Positions 14,671 to 25,762 of a stretch of 64,000 nt of DNA are shown here, piece by piece. A program made the position numbers and the translations under genes. The notes under the pieces were generated by a model. It did not search any database. It was not told where the DNA came from and worked only from the letters and a program-made list of their open reading frames with translations. Numbering within the stretch: position 1 is the first letter of the stretch; each line of letters starts with the position of its first letter. Source of the stretch: Lepturacanthus savala (lineage: Eukaryota > Chordata > Actinopteri > Scombriformes > Trichiuridae); contig CM060462.1 in NCBI GenBank assembly GCA_030544235.1, positions 1,575,001-1,639,000 of the forward strand. The letters run 5' to 3'.

Positions 14671-15650
14671 GGGTTAGGGTTGTAATTAATTAGTGGTAAT
14701 CTTTCCTGCACTTTGTTCTCAGTTCGCGCCTTCCCTTGATGCTGGCAGCAGAGTGACGTAGTCATAGTAGCCTCGCTGTTTTCCTTGGCTGTGTTGGCTG
14801 AGATAGTGCTTTTTTTTCCTGTTTGTGTAAATTTGTCTATGCTACTTTTTCATGCAAAAGCTCAGAGGACAAGGGAAGGTACATTTTGACATTTTTTTGG
14901 AGTGGGAGCACACCCATAGTTTTGACAGACTACCTGCTTATAGTGCATAAATACCTGCTGTCAGCAGCCTCTGAAGACCAGGGCTGAGCTGAACAGATCG
15001 GCTGAGGCAGTCGGAGCGGATGCTCCATTTATGAAGCTGCTCTCATGCCTTGTTGTGCAGCAGTTAAGTCAATACTGTACATTTTCTTGTTGTCCAGGTG
15101 CTGCTTTCTGCAGGTGCAATGGTCAGAGGTGAAGTAGTCATGGAAGGAAGAGATTATTTCCTTCACGCTCCGATGGAGGCCAATGTAGACCAGTGTACTT
15201 GAGATCAGTTGATAAAAATAGTCAAGATATGTGTTGGGGATAAAAGGCAGATGGAACAACTGCATGTTTTACTCTACTATTTTACCACTTACTTGAAAGC
15301 ATGCAGAAGGCACCTGATATAGTGCTTTCATTCCAATATAACACTTTCCCATATTGGATCAATATGAAGAAGAGTAAATCTCTATTAACACGATCAAAAG
15401 CCTTGTGAAAATAGATGAAACAAGCTAATGTAGGTTTTGCCTTGTGTATTCTTGCTCTAATAACTGATGTTATGCAATAAATATACTATAAATCTGTAGG
15501 AATAAAACTGTAAAGGCAAATTCATATGAAACGTTTTCAAGTGTTTTTCTACATCTTTTTGAGCAGCAGAAGGAAATTTTGAGATTGCAGATGCAGTCGG
15601 AGACTGAACGAGATGGAAAAAGAAAAAAGGAAGACAGTGGCCAGAGATAG

Positions 15651-16216
15651 AGAAGGCAGCGGCACTGGGAAGAAATGAGGCAGGACACAGAAAGGGCTAA
15701 ATTAGACTTGGAAAGTGAGAGTCTGGGTTTAATTAAGGAAGGTAAGTTGGGTGACATGTCATGAAAGGAAGAGTCGGCGATGCATTTTCACATGATATTT
15801 TGAGTAGTTTGCGCTTGGTGCCTGGATTTAATGAGAAAGTGGTTGAAATTGTTTGAATGCGTTGCAGGCATGAGGGGCTGGGTTGATCCTGACTGCCTGG
15901 TTTTGCTGCAGTGCACGTCCACTGGGCGTGTGCAGGAGGCGTCTTCTTCCTCATTACCCGCAGGTGACAGTACTGATTATAAAAAGGTTAAAGCTCGGGT
16001 ATTGAAGGCCTAGGAGTTAGTCCCCAAAGCTTACCGCCAGTGGTTTAGAAATTGGAAAAAGAGGGATGAATCATATCTCGAATTTGCCCGTGATTTGGTG
16101 ACCCACTTTGGTTGCTGATGTTCCACATCGGAGGTGAAGGATTTTGATGATCTGTGTAACATGATCGTGCTTGAGCAGTTTAAAAATTCAGTCCCAGAGC
16201 AAATTGCAATGTACAT
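15651..16216 (+). pseudogene. degenerate Gypsy-type gag with SCAN-like region
   Basis: One reading frame carries a decayed gag of an LTR retrotransposon. First comes a charged helical segment (about 15651-15760), then a capsid-like region with a Gln/Arg-rich Y-R-Q-W-F motif (about 16026) and an I-V-L-E-Q-F-K motif (about 16161). The layout resembles the gag of Gypsy elements of the Gmr1-like group, from which the vertebrate SCAN domain is thought to derive. The frame is kept throughout but is interrupted by stops at 15762, 15801, 16011 and 16116, so it cannot make a full protein. It lies on the strand opposite to nell1. It ends abruptly where another repeat starts at about 16216, and no protease, polymerase or integrase follows. 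The class is fairly sure and the exact clade is not. Confidence 0.72.
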
Positions 16217-16500
16217 ACACTACCGTTCAAAAGTGTTGGTTCAGCCAGACAATTTTCTGTTTTCCATGAAAAGTCACACTTTCTTATACATAAATATGCA
16301 ATATAAATGTAATATAAATAGGAAATTTAGTAAAAACATTGACAAGGTTAGAAATAATCTGTTCAGCTGTGCTAACATGTTAGCATCAAGGGTTTTCTAA
16401 TCATCCATTAACCTTCTGATGCAATGAGCAAACACATTGATCCATTAGAACACTGGAGTGATAGTTGCTGGAAATGGGCCTCTATACACATATGTAGATA
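16216..16500 (+). repeat. dispersed fish repeat, CACTACCGTTCAAAAG family, copy 1
   Basis: It starts CACTACCGTTCAAAAG, has ATGAAAAGTCACACTTT inside and ends with GGAAATGGGCCTCTATACA near 16475, as in a dispersed fish repeat I know. It abuts the end of the gag remnant directly and may have inserted into it. The transposon class is unclear. Confidence 0.6.
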
Positions 16501-17456
16501 TTGATGCAGTTAGTTATTAATGATCTATAATCTGACGTTAACTATAACAAATAGTTAACATCAATTTAAAACATTACCAACATTATCAAACTAAATTTAT
16601 CAGACATCAGAATCAGCAATACTAATAATACTAAACGATGGCAACAGCACGAAATGTGTGAAAAAACAACAATAATATAGATGTTAAGTAATAAAATAAC
16701 ACATAAGCAATAAAAGAAGATAAAAGACGATACTAAAATAGTGTGGCAGAGCAGCGAAATGTGTTTTATGGCAGGATTTAAAAACGGAGCCCGTGCCAGC
16801 AGATCGGATACTAAATTAACTCAGCGGTTACGCTCGGATTCAAACTCAGAGGGCATCAGACGACGGGAGGCAGCAAACTAATACATCCAATCACTAAACT
16901 CATCCAAAGAACTGTAAGTACCCAGAAAGTTTGGATTTCAATTTTACCCAATTACGTCCCGATCTTCCTCCCAAGTCGCACTCTGACGCTCTCTTTTATC
17001 TTCACTAGTCGTGTCTGACAGACAACCGCTGCGGCGACAAATTAATCGACAAACCACCAGCCTGATGGGAACAATAAGCGTCGGGGAAGAATCAATACTG
17101 CAACCCTCCCAGTGCATCATACGGCTTTTCATCCGCGAGAGGTGATGGAGCATTACATCTACTCAAATTTACACTGCTTGTTCGCCATGTGCCTGTCTAG
17201 CGAACTGCATTAAGAAAAGGACATGTGATGCTGTGTTGAGAGAGAGAGGACTGAGGTTGACTTACACAGCTGAAGTGCATGTTTATAGATCAGGTCTGAC
17301 TGAGTGCTCCTTTCAAAAAAAGGGCGTCCGCTGCCCAATCGATGCGCCGATTATATCATAGTTACCGTCCACTTCATTATGTGAGCTCACCGCCTCCGGG
17401 CTATAAAAAGATACAGCCTTTTCTCATGCATCACTATGCACGCGCTTGCATGTGTC

Positions 17457-17472
17457 TGTGTGTGTGTGTGTG
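17457..17472. repeat. (TG)8 microsatellite
   Basis: Short run about 220 bp downstream of exon 4 on the gene's strand. Confidence 0.93.
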
Positions 17473-17688
17473 TTAATTTGCCCTTGGATGTTTCCTTGTC
17501 AGCAGTTAGCAGCCTGTCATCCACGCTGAGACTTCAGCGCACAAATATTTACCTTGATAAAGTGCGACAGCTCATTACGAGTCACTTCAAAGGAGGACAG
17601 TAAAAATAAATCAGCGCAGCCACTTGTGACAGCGACATCAAGCTGTTTCTGCAGCGTGAGTGTGTGTTTGCAGGCGCACGTGTGTTAC

Positions 17689-17859
17689 CTGTTACAGTCG
17701 ACATGCAGCAGAAGGTGGGAGGCGCTGATGGTGAGGGCGATCTTGTGCCACTGTCCATCGGCGAGGCGGTAGGGGAAGGACTCGGACCGCGGCTTGCCTT
17801 TGAAGCGGTAGTGGTACCGGATCTCCTCTCTCACCCCGCTGCTCTCCAGCTCAAAGTAA
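17689..17859 (-). CDS. nell1: nell1 coding exon 4 (second half of TSPN domain)
   Basis: This internal exon of 171 nt encodes 56 whole codons plus split codons at both ends and continues the TSPN domain from the exon at 33467-33617. The acceptor is TTCCCTGCAG and the donor is AACAG|GTAACA on the minus strand. It enters and leaves in phase 2, and the AG of the previous exon plus the first T here makes Ser. Visible stretches are YFELESSGVREEIRYHY, ADGQWHK and SASHLLLHVDCNR. The last contains the conserved Cys of the domain. In this family the domain carries heparin and partner binding, and the protein is secreted. The charged RFKGKPRSES segment differs most from the human protein as I recall it. 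NELL2 has a clearly different sequence in this segment, so NELL1 is preferred. Because both ends are phase 2, skipping this exon would keep the reading frame but remove half the domain. Confidence 0.95.
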
Positions 17860-18169
17860 CTGCAGGGAAGGAGAGGAGGTCAAAGGTCAGAGGCACAATC
17901 CTTAGACAAAGGTTGCATTTTGGAATCACAGAGTGAACTGCTGCAGCATACACTTCATGCTGCCTGCTGATACAATGATTAAGTACACCTTTATGAGCAG
18001 GCTGTTAACACCACAGTTTACAGACAAGTATCCCACAATGCATTTCACACCAACAAGCAGCGGTAGCTGAGATTTTAAAGCAGCTAAAAGCTGTGATAAT
18101 TTCCACTGTGGTTGATTGTAAAAATGTCACTTTAAGTTTTAATATGTAGGATGTAACTACAGGTGATTT

Positions 18170-18400
18170 TCACATAATTAGAACATTGTGAAAACCTTTG
18201 AAAATTTGTGTCAATCATTTTAGATAAAGAAACATAAGGATTATTACACAGAGTGAAATATTTATGGCCTTTATTTTTTGTCATTTAGAGGATTATGGCT
18301 TACAGATGATGAAAACCCAACATTTTTCATGATATTCTAATTATATGAGATGGATATCTATATAGATTATCAATATGAAGTCAGTTCATCCAAATAACAC
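18170..18400. repeat. AT-rich fish repeat with inverted ends
   Basis: CACATAATTAGAACATTGTG at the left and its diverged complement around CATGATATTCTAATTATATG at the right (about 18327-18350) form imperfect inverted repeats. The interior includes ACACAGAGTGAAATATTTAT and GATTATGGCTTACAG, characteristic of a common fish element. Class not determined. Confidence 0.55.
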
Positions 18401-20109
18401 ATATTTGGAAATGTACTTCTTTCCGGGGATGTACGGAGCCACCTATGGGTGCCAGTAACCTGTCAGTGTGTCATCATCCTGGGGACAACATGATGGGATG
18501 AACTGATCTGTGCAGTTCTCGGGTGATTTACCGCTGGCTCTAATGTCTCTGGAGCATTCTGCTATATGATAGGATCCTTTTGGAAGATAAATCTTGGTCT
18601 CACAGATGATATCGAATAGTTGTAGCTAAAACATGAGTTTGTCTGATTGTAAAGTGATGGTCCATGTTTTCACTGCACAGAACAACAGCATGTTTTACAT
18701 GTTGTAATCACTTTTGTTAGGATTGGTTGTAACATAAAAAATGAGACCCCCCCTGACTTTCTCAGTGGACTATAACAGCGTGGAATTAATTTAATGTGAA
18801 GGGCTGAAGAGTGTACACGCTCCCGTGTGCCTTTCTGCAGCTACCTCAGAAACAGCAGTGATACACACCACAACAAACATAGTTATCTGACTATGGAATC
18901 CACCAACGCACTCTGAAGGCAAACACGGCTGAGATGCACAAGAAATGTTGACTAAAATGAAATGAAAAGGAGTTTGACAAGCAAAATCTGAGAAATTAGG
19001 TACAGGAAAACAACAAAGCAGCTACTGTGCACACACAATCTGTGACTACAGATTTACATAATGCATCAACCTACAACACTGAGAGAAGTTTGTGGAGGGG
19101 AGACTTTAAACTTCTGGACGCTGCTCTGTTGACCAGCAGGAGAGATGATTGCTGTTGAGGCCAAGTACCAGTCTGCAGTCAAAGGAAATGATGGAGATGA
19201 TTCTTGCCCACATGGCACAGCCTTTGCTGAGCTAGAGGCATTTTCAGAAGACATGAATAGTGATGAGGAACAATGCTCCTGTGTTCGAATTGATCACACA
19301 TCATCAAAATCATTCGACTGCAGCTGCAAGGTCAGACTGAAATGAATTCACACCAACAGTAGAGGAATGCATTCTGCTCCTGCTCTTCCTGATCTGAAGT
19401 CGAAGTTTTGAAAAGAACATCAGACCAGCCCAGAGTGTTTATTGTTTGTGATATTTATATTTTTTGGTCATTTTTTACCTTAACCATGACCTAAATGCAT
19501 TTCCTTGAATTCTGACATCTCAAGAATATCACCAGATGGATTGGCATCCCAATTCAGTTGGAATTGACACCTTTATTTTTTTTCTACACTTATTGGTTCC
19601 ATAATTAAAATATATAAACATTAGAATGGCAGCCATGTTGGATTTTACCTCTCATAGTTGTCAGAGGTCACGTCTGACAACTTTCAACATCTGAAAATAA
19701 ACCTTATGGTATTTGTAAATGGTAAATGACTTGCCTTTATCATAAAATGAATAATTGCTGCAGTTATCCCAGAGGGAACAAATCACCTGCAATAATTCAG
19801 CGTTGATGTGAGCGTGTGCATGAACTCATGTAAAAGGCAAAGCAAGGGTTGTTATTTGATGGCATTTATATTATAACGAGCTTGGTGCTTGGTGGGAAGA
19901 TAAAGTCTGATGTATACTCAGTCAGACAAATCAATGAAGATGAGAGTAGTAACTGGACATTTAAAAATGGTGCAAAACTGACACCTCCTTTCGGATGAGA
20001 CGAGACAAAATCCTCTTTTCTACTGACACCATGTTTGCAATTGTCAATGCTGGAAATTTGTGACAAAAACGAAAAAGACAAATATCATCAGGATCTGGAG
20101 GTATAAAGT

Positions 20110-20315
20110 CAGGATTAGTCAATCAATAGTAAGCCATGATTCAAATAACAAACTAATCAAGTGTGGGTTTTATTCTAATTAGTTAGAATATCTTCTAGAT
20201 TTAAACTGCTAGTCAGACAAAACATTGTTTTCTGACATTTTATAGAAAACAAAAATCATTCAAGCAATTAAAAAAAATTTAATTGTGGGATTAATTGATA
20301 GTGAAAATAATTACC
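20110..20315 (+). mobile_element. MITE, GCTGCAACAATTAGT family, copy C (decayed)
   Basis: This is a degenerate relative recognised by its right half, TCTGACATTTTATAGAAAAC followed by GATTAATTGATAGTGAAAATAATT, which matches the family as I know it. The left half is poorly preserved. Borders are approximate. Confidence 0.5.
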
Positions 20316-21906
20316 ATACGTTAAACTTTAACTCTCCTGGAAGCCAAACTAATGATATTATTATGGAGTACAACTGCATAAGGCTGAAGGGCTTCGATGT
20401 TTTCAATGTTTGCTGTTTGTCCCAACAGAGAGAATAGCTGGCAGGCTGAAAAACACACTGAAGCATTTGTTATTCCTCCAGATTTAATAGTAAAGCGGAT
20501 AATGTAAAAAAAGTGTCCTCTGAGGTTGGTACAAAATAGCTGAGCCCGAGGACTGAGCATGAATGAGCAATTTTTTTGTCAGTCTACAATACCTGTCAGA
20601 TTATATGATATCTTGCACAAGAAGCTGACATTTTGACCTGAGGGTGATGTGAGTGGAGAACTCACACAGGGACATAAATGGGATGAGTAAATGAAATGTG
20701 AATCTGATGGGAATCACAATTTTGTGTATGGAAGTGGGTATTCTGTCCTGATAGTTAGACCAGAGGAAGGGTCAGGAGGTCACAAAGTTGTTAGAATTCA
20801 CAAGATTTTCTTAGAAATATGTTTTCCAGACACCATGTCACCCGTCACAGCATTCTGACCTGGTGGCGGCGTAGAACACATGAAACTCTGAGGTGAATAG
20901 CTAAAAGCTTGTGAACGGAGGAACCTCTTCTTTGGAGAAAAATAATAGCAGAATAGAAAGTCAGACAATAAAAATGACTTATGAATTCAGATGGAGCAGA
21001 GTGGTGACTTTACATTAGGGGGCCAATGGCCCACCAGATGGGGCTGTCTTGCAAGAAGCTTGTTATATCTGGATGTTGAGGTAAAATGTTTTTTATTTAA
21101 CATAATATAATGATTATGAATAAACTCACAACTAGTGAGTACTGGTAGAGTATTAGTAGTATAGTGCTAAGACAATGCTAGCAGTTAGCAATGATTAAAA
21201 AATAAAATTCTACATACTGCTCATCCTGCCTAACACCGCTCACAACCTTAATAGTGCTGGTTTTTGGAATTGAAAAAGTCCTTCGATTGGGGCAGAGGAC
21301 TGATCTGACCAACTGTTGCTATGGGAACAACAATAAAAACATAATTGACAAAAGCCTTTTTTTTATTTTTATTGGGTGTATGAATTCTGCCTCACAACAG
21401 GTGTCTGATCACATGACCAAGTGAAATTACTGCAATGAAAAAAAAACAAAAAAACTTGTTGCTCGCTAACTGATTTAGGGAGTTGTTATTCAGAATATTA
21501 ACCATGTGGGTTTGATGACTGTGTGGTCCTGTGTGGAGTATGTCATTAGAAAAGAAAGACGCTTGAAAATGTGTCTCACCGAACAGAACAAAGGCAGGTA
21601 TTTCCATCCCAGCCTCACCCACTATTCTTGCTCTGTGGTGCTCGCCCTGCAGCTCGTCTCGCCAACATATGTGCACTTTACTCACCACATTCATCAGCCA
21701 CGCCAAATTAAGAGGCAGCCAGCCACAGACAGCATGCGGTATGAGAGCCGCAGGCAACCAATCGTGACATTTAAGCTTCCCTGCAGCTGCAAATGACCCC
21801 AACACTGGAACCTGCAGCCCAGCACACACAAAATAGTGGATGTGAAGAACAGATCCCTAATACAAAAAGTTCTCAGAACCTAGCCTGTTCCAATATACTT
21901 ACCCAT

Positions 21907-21907
<1 letters not shown>

Positions 21908-21937
<30 letters not shown>
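21908..21937. repeat. (CA)15 microsatellite
   Basis: Perfect dinucleotide run in the intron between exons 3 and 4. Confidence 0.97.
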
Positions 21938-21939
<2 letters not shown>

Positions 21940-22339
21940 TCAGACCCATTCAATACCACAGCAGAACAGCTCTCATGCATATTTATGGGAAGGGAGAGTG
22001 GACCCGCTCCACAGAATATCAATCGAGGCTGTGCAGTAGCAGATTTATCCGTCTCACTGTTTAGAAACTGAGATGTACTCGCAACTCGACAAACACACCA
22101 GAGGATATAATCTTCACCCGACCAGGTGGAGTCAGTGTCCTTCGTCTGTCGGTCAGCGACACAACATCCTCTGAATATGAGAAGATCATCCTGTGTCTTT
22201 CCCAAAGGAGATTTGACAGAATGTATTGTAATAGATGGATTATTTACAGGATAACTCGGATATTAAATGTCACGATTTTGAAATGTGGATTGTGACCTCT
22301 TACTGCACACAACTGCAGTTATTATGGTAAAGTCAAGGT

Positions 22340-22700
22340 TGAACCCTCGCTGTGTCCCAAATCTCTCTCAGTCCACTTCAATTCAGTGCACTTGACTTGT
22401 GCAATGCACAAAATTCAAGATGGTCCCAAATGAATCAATCCGTGCACTTACGGGAAATGACTCAACAGCTTCTTCATCTCGTACTTTTTGGAGACAACAT
22501 TGGAGCCTTGATCAACGATACTTGGAAACCAATCAAAGACATTTACGAAGATATCAGCTCCGTGTTCGTGTCGCCCTCATCCTCCTTGCGGGAAATATAC
22601 CTGTATGTGTATAATTTTCAACTTAATAAACTGCCTCCATTATTGCTACTTCTGCCGATATCTTCTGCTGCGTAGTTGCATAGATTTCTCTACGCCACTA
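22340..22700. repeat. possible MITE starting TGTGTCCCAAAT
   Basis: CTGTGTCCCAAATCTCTCTC followed by GTGCACTTGACTTGTGCAATG resembles fish non-autonomous elements that begin GTGTCCCAA. A matching far end was not found with confidence. The sequence from 22.75 to 23.23 kb is very A/T-rich. Confidence 0.35.
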
Positions 22701-23389
22701 AATATAATATAGCGGCTGCAGAGGGTGGAAAGTGTCCAATGATCCACACATTTAAAATCCTGGCTGCTTGAGTGTTCACTCAATGAAATAAAACATAAGA
22801 TTTAAATAATCAAATAACATCCACTGGTTTCACTAAACTAAATTATTTAAATTGAAAGTAAACTAGATGATTATCAAACAATCTTAACTAAGTGTTAAAT
22901 CATACAGTTTAGAATTTACTAAACATTATTATGTTGAATTTACTAAACACGCTTCCGTTAAATACAGTAAACTAATTAATTGTATTCATGTTGTAGGATA
23001 AAAGTTGTTGTAGGATAAATAAAGACACTTTAGTCAATTCACATTAGCCCACTCTTCATTTTCTAAATAACTGTCAGCTAAATTTTATTAAACAATATTG
23101 AATATCCCTTAAAACTTTTATTGCTTTTTAAATGTAACAGAACTTGAATGTCTGAATGTTACTAAAAGTGAGTATTTAATATTTTCAAAATAAATACCTT
23201 AAATAAAGTATAATACAGCAGTTTATTTTGTTTATTTTGTTTTTGCACGGTACACTACATTTTTGCACACTGAAAAGTGTTATGTACTTAAAATATTAAA
23301 TGTAAGTTCAGGAATAGGATTTCAGCACAGCACAGGAGATCCTTTTGTAGAAAAAATTGTTTTACTAATACCAATAATTTACCATTCAG

Positions 23390-23670
23390 CTTCGTTTCGT
23401 GCGGTGAATAGATTCACCCATCCACACATTCACACACTGATGGTGGAGGCTACCATGCCAACCTGCTCATCGGAAGCGATAGTTGGCTTTTCAGCCCAAG
23501 CGCTTTGCAAACCACATGCTGATATTGACCCGTTCACACACCGACGGCGGTGCCTGTCATGGCTGATGCACAGTGCTTCACCATCAGGATCTAACTAATA
23601 ACTATTCACACACACATCCAAAGCCCTTTAGGACAATTTTAGTGTCCATGGACACTTTGACATGAGGAGC
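23390..23670 (+). repeat. dispersed fish repeat with two related subunits
   Basis: ACATTCACACACTGATGGTG with GAGGCTACCATGCCAAC, and about 115 bp later GTTCACACACCGACGGCGG, followed by GGACACTTTGACATG and GGGAATCAAAT. These are hallmarks of a common fish intergenic repeat. It is old and has no coding frame. Confidence 0.5.
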
Positions 23671-25479
23671 TGGGAATCAAATCGATTATTAAATCGGAAT
23701 AATATATATTATCGAGCCTATATATCAGAATATATAGGACATATTGGACCACTGAAAGTGCATCCTAGCATGTGCATGTGCAACCAATGTTTAGCTTAAT
23801 TTCTGTCACAGTGGACCAGTCGCATTGATTGACAGGTGATGGGATGTGGAAGGACAGGAGGAATATAGCAAGGAAGGATTCATTAGAGCACTTTTTATAA
23901 TAACCTTGCATGTAGTGGCTGAGTGACTGAATGTTATGTGAATACATAAAGCAGAAAAGTATTAGTCATCCTGCTTGTGGAGGTTGCAAAGTATTTTCAT
24001 TTAACAGTTTGTATCTGTACTGTTTTTCTTGCATAACCCTACAAACCAATATCCAGGTTTGTAGGCAGCATCAGTGGCAGCATCAGTGGTTGCTATGGAC
24101 TCTGCTACAGGAGGTGGTGTGACAACATAGTGTGGTTAAAGTCTGGTAAGACTAAGCCACAAAGGAACACTATACAATACAAATTAGAGTGCATTACCTT
24201 TCATAGGACAGTGAATGGGAACAGTCTAGACAGAGAATGAAGCTGAATATTTTAAATTATGTTACAGAGGAAAAAAAAAGAAAAGGCAGGATAGGAGGAG
24301 GTGCGGGCTAACAGGGTTTAGCTCAGAACGCTCATAGCTTTCCATTTCCACAGAGCTAATGACGGCTCATCAACCCCCCACCCAGCAGACTGTGATAATA
24401 CCAAAACAATTATCACACAGGAAATTAACCAGCATCACAGAGCAGCTTTTTTTTTGTCTATAACATTAAATTGCATTTCCACTCATGAGTGACAGAGAGA
24501 GAGCAATAGAGTCAGAGCAGGTACAGCTCCACTGTCTTTATACACCATGTCATCGCTGAAATTAAATGAACACATCACTCTCTGGCGAGTGCTGGGCACC
24601 GACCTGACAGTTCACCTCCATCATGCTCGGGAGACAGAGGCACTGATACGTGTCAGCTGGAGAAGAATCATTTGCATCGAATGAGGGGTAAAACGAGAAC
24701 AAGAGCTCTTCAGCTTCGCCTCCTCTAGGCTTCAAGAGGCCTGCAATCACCGAGCAGGCAAAGCACCGTCATCCTGATTCGACTAGCGAGATAACCATCA
24801 AAGGCATTAACTCCACTTCATACGGTGAGCGTTTATTTTTATGAAGCATTAGCTATTGTATCCCCACATTACACCGTATTCACTGAAGGGATATCATCTA
24901 TTGGCATGCTGTCCATTTGTGACGAATCACCCTGACAGACCGATGATGAAAATGTCTGACTCGGTGCCTCCGTGCTTATCAACAATGAGTTTTACCAACA
25001 TTTTAAAGGATTTTTTTTTTTTTTTGACGACAGAGCTTTTCACAACATATCACAGGGCTACTTCTTTGCTAAAAGCCACTGTGATCTAACAGACCCCTAA
25101 TGTGAGCTGTCACAGCATGCAGGCATGCAGCAGCAGAGAGGGATTCTTTTCTTATTAAAATGTGTTCAGATTTGACGTGATAGCAGAACTGCACTACTTT
25201 GTACACAGCTATTTACTCAACAGAAATAAGAAAAGATGTGTGTATGAGCTCCAAGAGGTCTCCTGAATGGCTGATGAAATAATCAGTAACCAGACATGTT
25301 GCAGGGTAAAGAACAGAATTATAGGTACCGTTTTCTCTTGTTTCTGATCTGAGGCTTCATTACCATTTTGTATTGAGTTGGTACAGTGGTAACACAGGTT
25401 CAGGATCTAGCAGAAAATAGGACAGTGGTGAAAAGAAGCTGCATTCCCCCTCTCATTATCAGCACTGAAGTACAATCCA

Positions 25480-25762
25480 TCCATTTTATATTCCCGTTTA
25501 TTCCTCACTAGGGTCATTGGGGTCTGCTGGAGCCAGATGAGAGTCAGGGATACACCGTGGGGCACACACACCATCCACTCACACACTTCCAAGAGTTTCC
25601 AATTAACCTAAGCATGTGTTTGGACTGTGGGAGGAAGCCAGAGAACCCAGAGAAAACTCACATAGCAAAGTCGACAAAGAAAGGTCCCATCCCAAGTCCT
25701 TGAACCTGCGACCTTCCTGCTGGGAGACAACAACTGTACTACCATGCTGCCCACCCAATGAG
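25480..25762 (+). repeat. L2-like LINE 3' end
   Basis: The stretch contains the block with TTTGGACTGTGGGAGGAAGC, preceded by CCAATTAACCTAAGCATG and ending in a stretch like GAACCTGCGACCTTCCTGCTG. This is the familiar 3' region of L2-type (Maui-like) LINEs and related SINE tails in fish. No coding part remains. A 26 nt block at 25628-25653 is exactly complementary to 60217-60242. Confidence 0.7.

Larger units (their letters stand above)
1..17688 (-). other. nell1: nell1 intron downstream of exon 4 (partial)
   Basis: This is sequence 3' of exon 4 on the gene's strand. The next exon should encode a segment with a W-L-G-Q-R-N-like motif. I looked for its complement and did not find it, so this is probably one intron longer than 17.6 kb. 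It holds the partial repeat at 2781-3080, an inverted-orientation repeat copy at 13750-13992, the Gypsy remnant at 14621-16216 and an unclassified repeat at 16216-16500. Between about 4.8 and 13.5 kb and before 2.7 kb I recognise no gene. A region at about 6.8-7.35 kb looks repeat-like but I could not name it. Confidence 0.75.

Noticed and set aside
15029..15265. Minus-strand 78-codon frame near the Gypsy remnant
   Set aside because: It is antisense to the element leader and has no similarity to retroelement proteins.
17664..17936. Plus-strand open frame of 90 codons over exon 4
   Set aside because: It is the antisense shadow of the nell1 exon. The minus-strand reading has splice sites and clear family similarity.
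21392..21829. Minus-strand 145-codon frame
   Set aside because: No recognisable domain, and the 3' part runs through a T-rich low-complexity stretch. Most likely chance.
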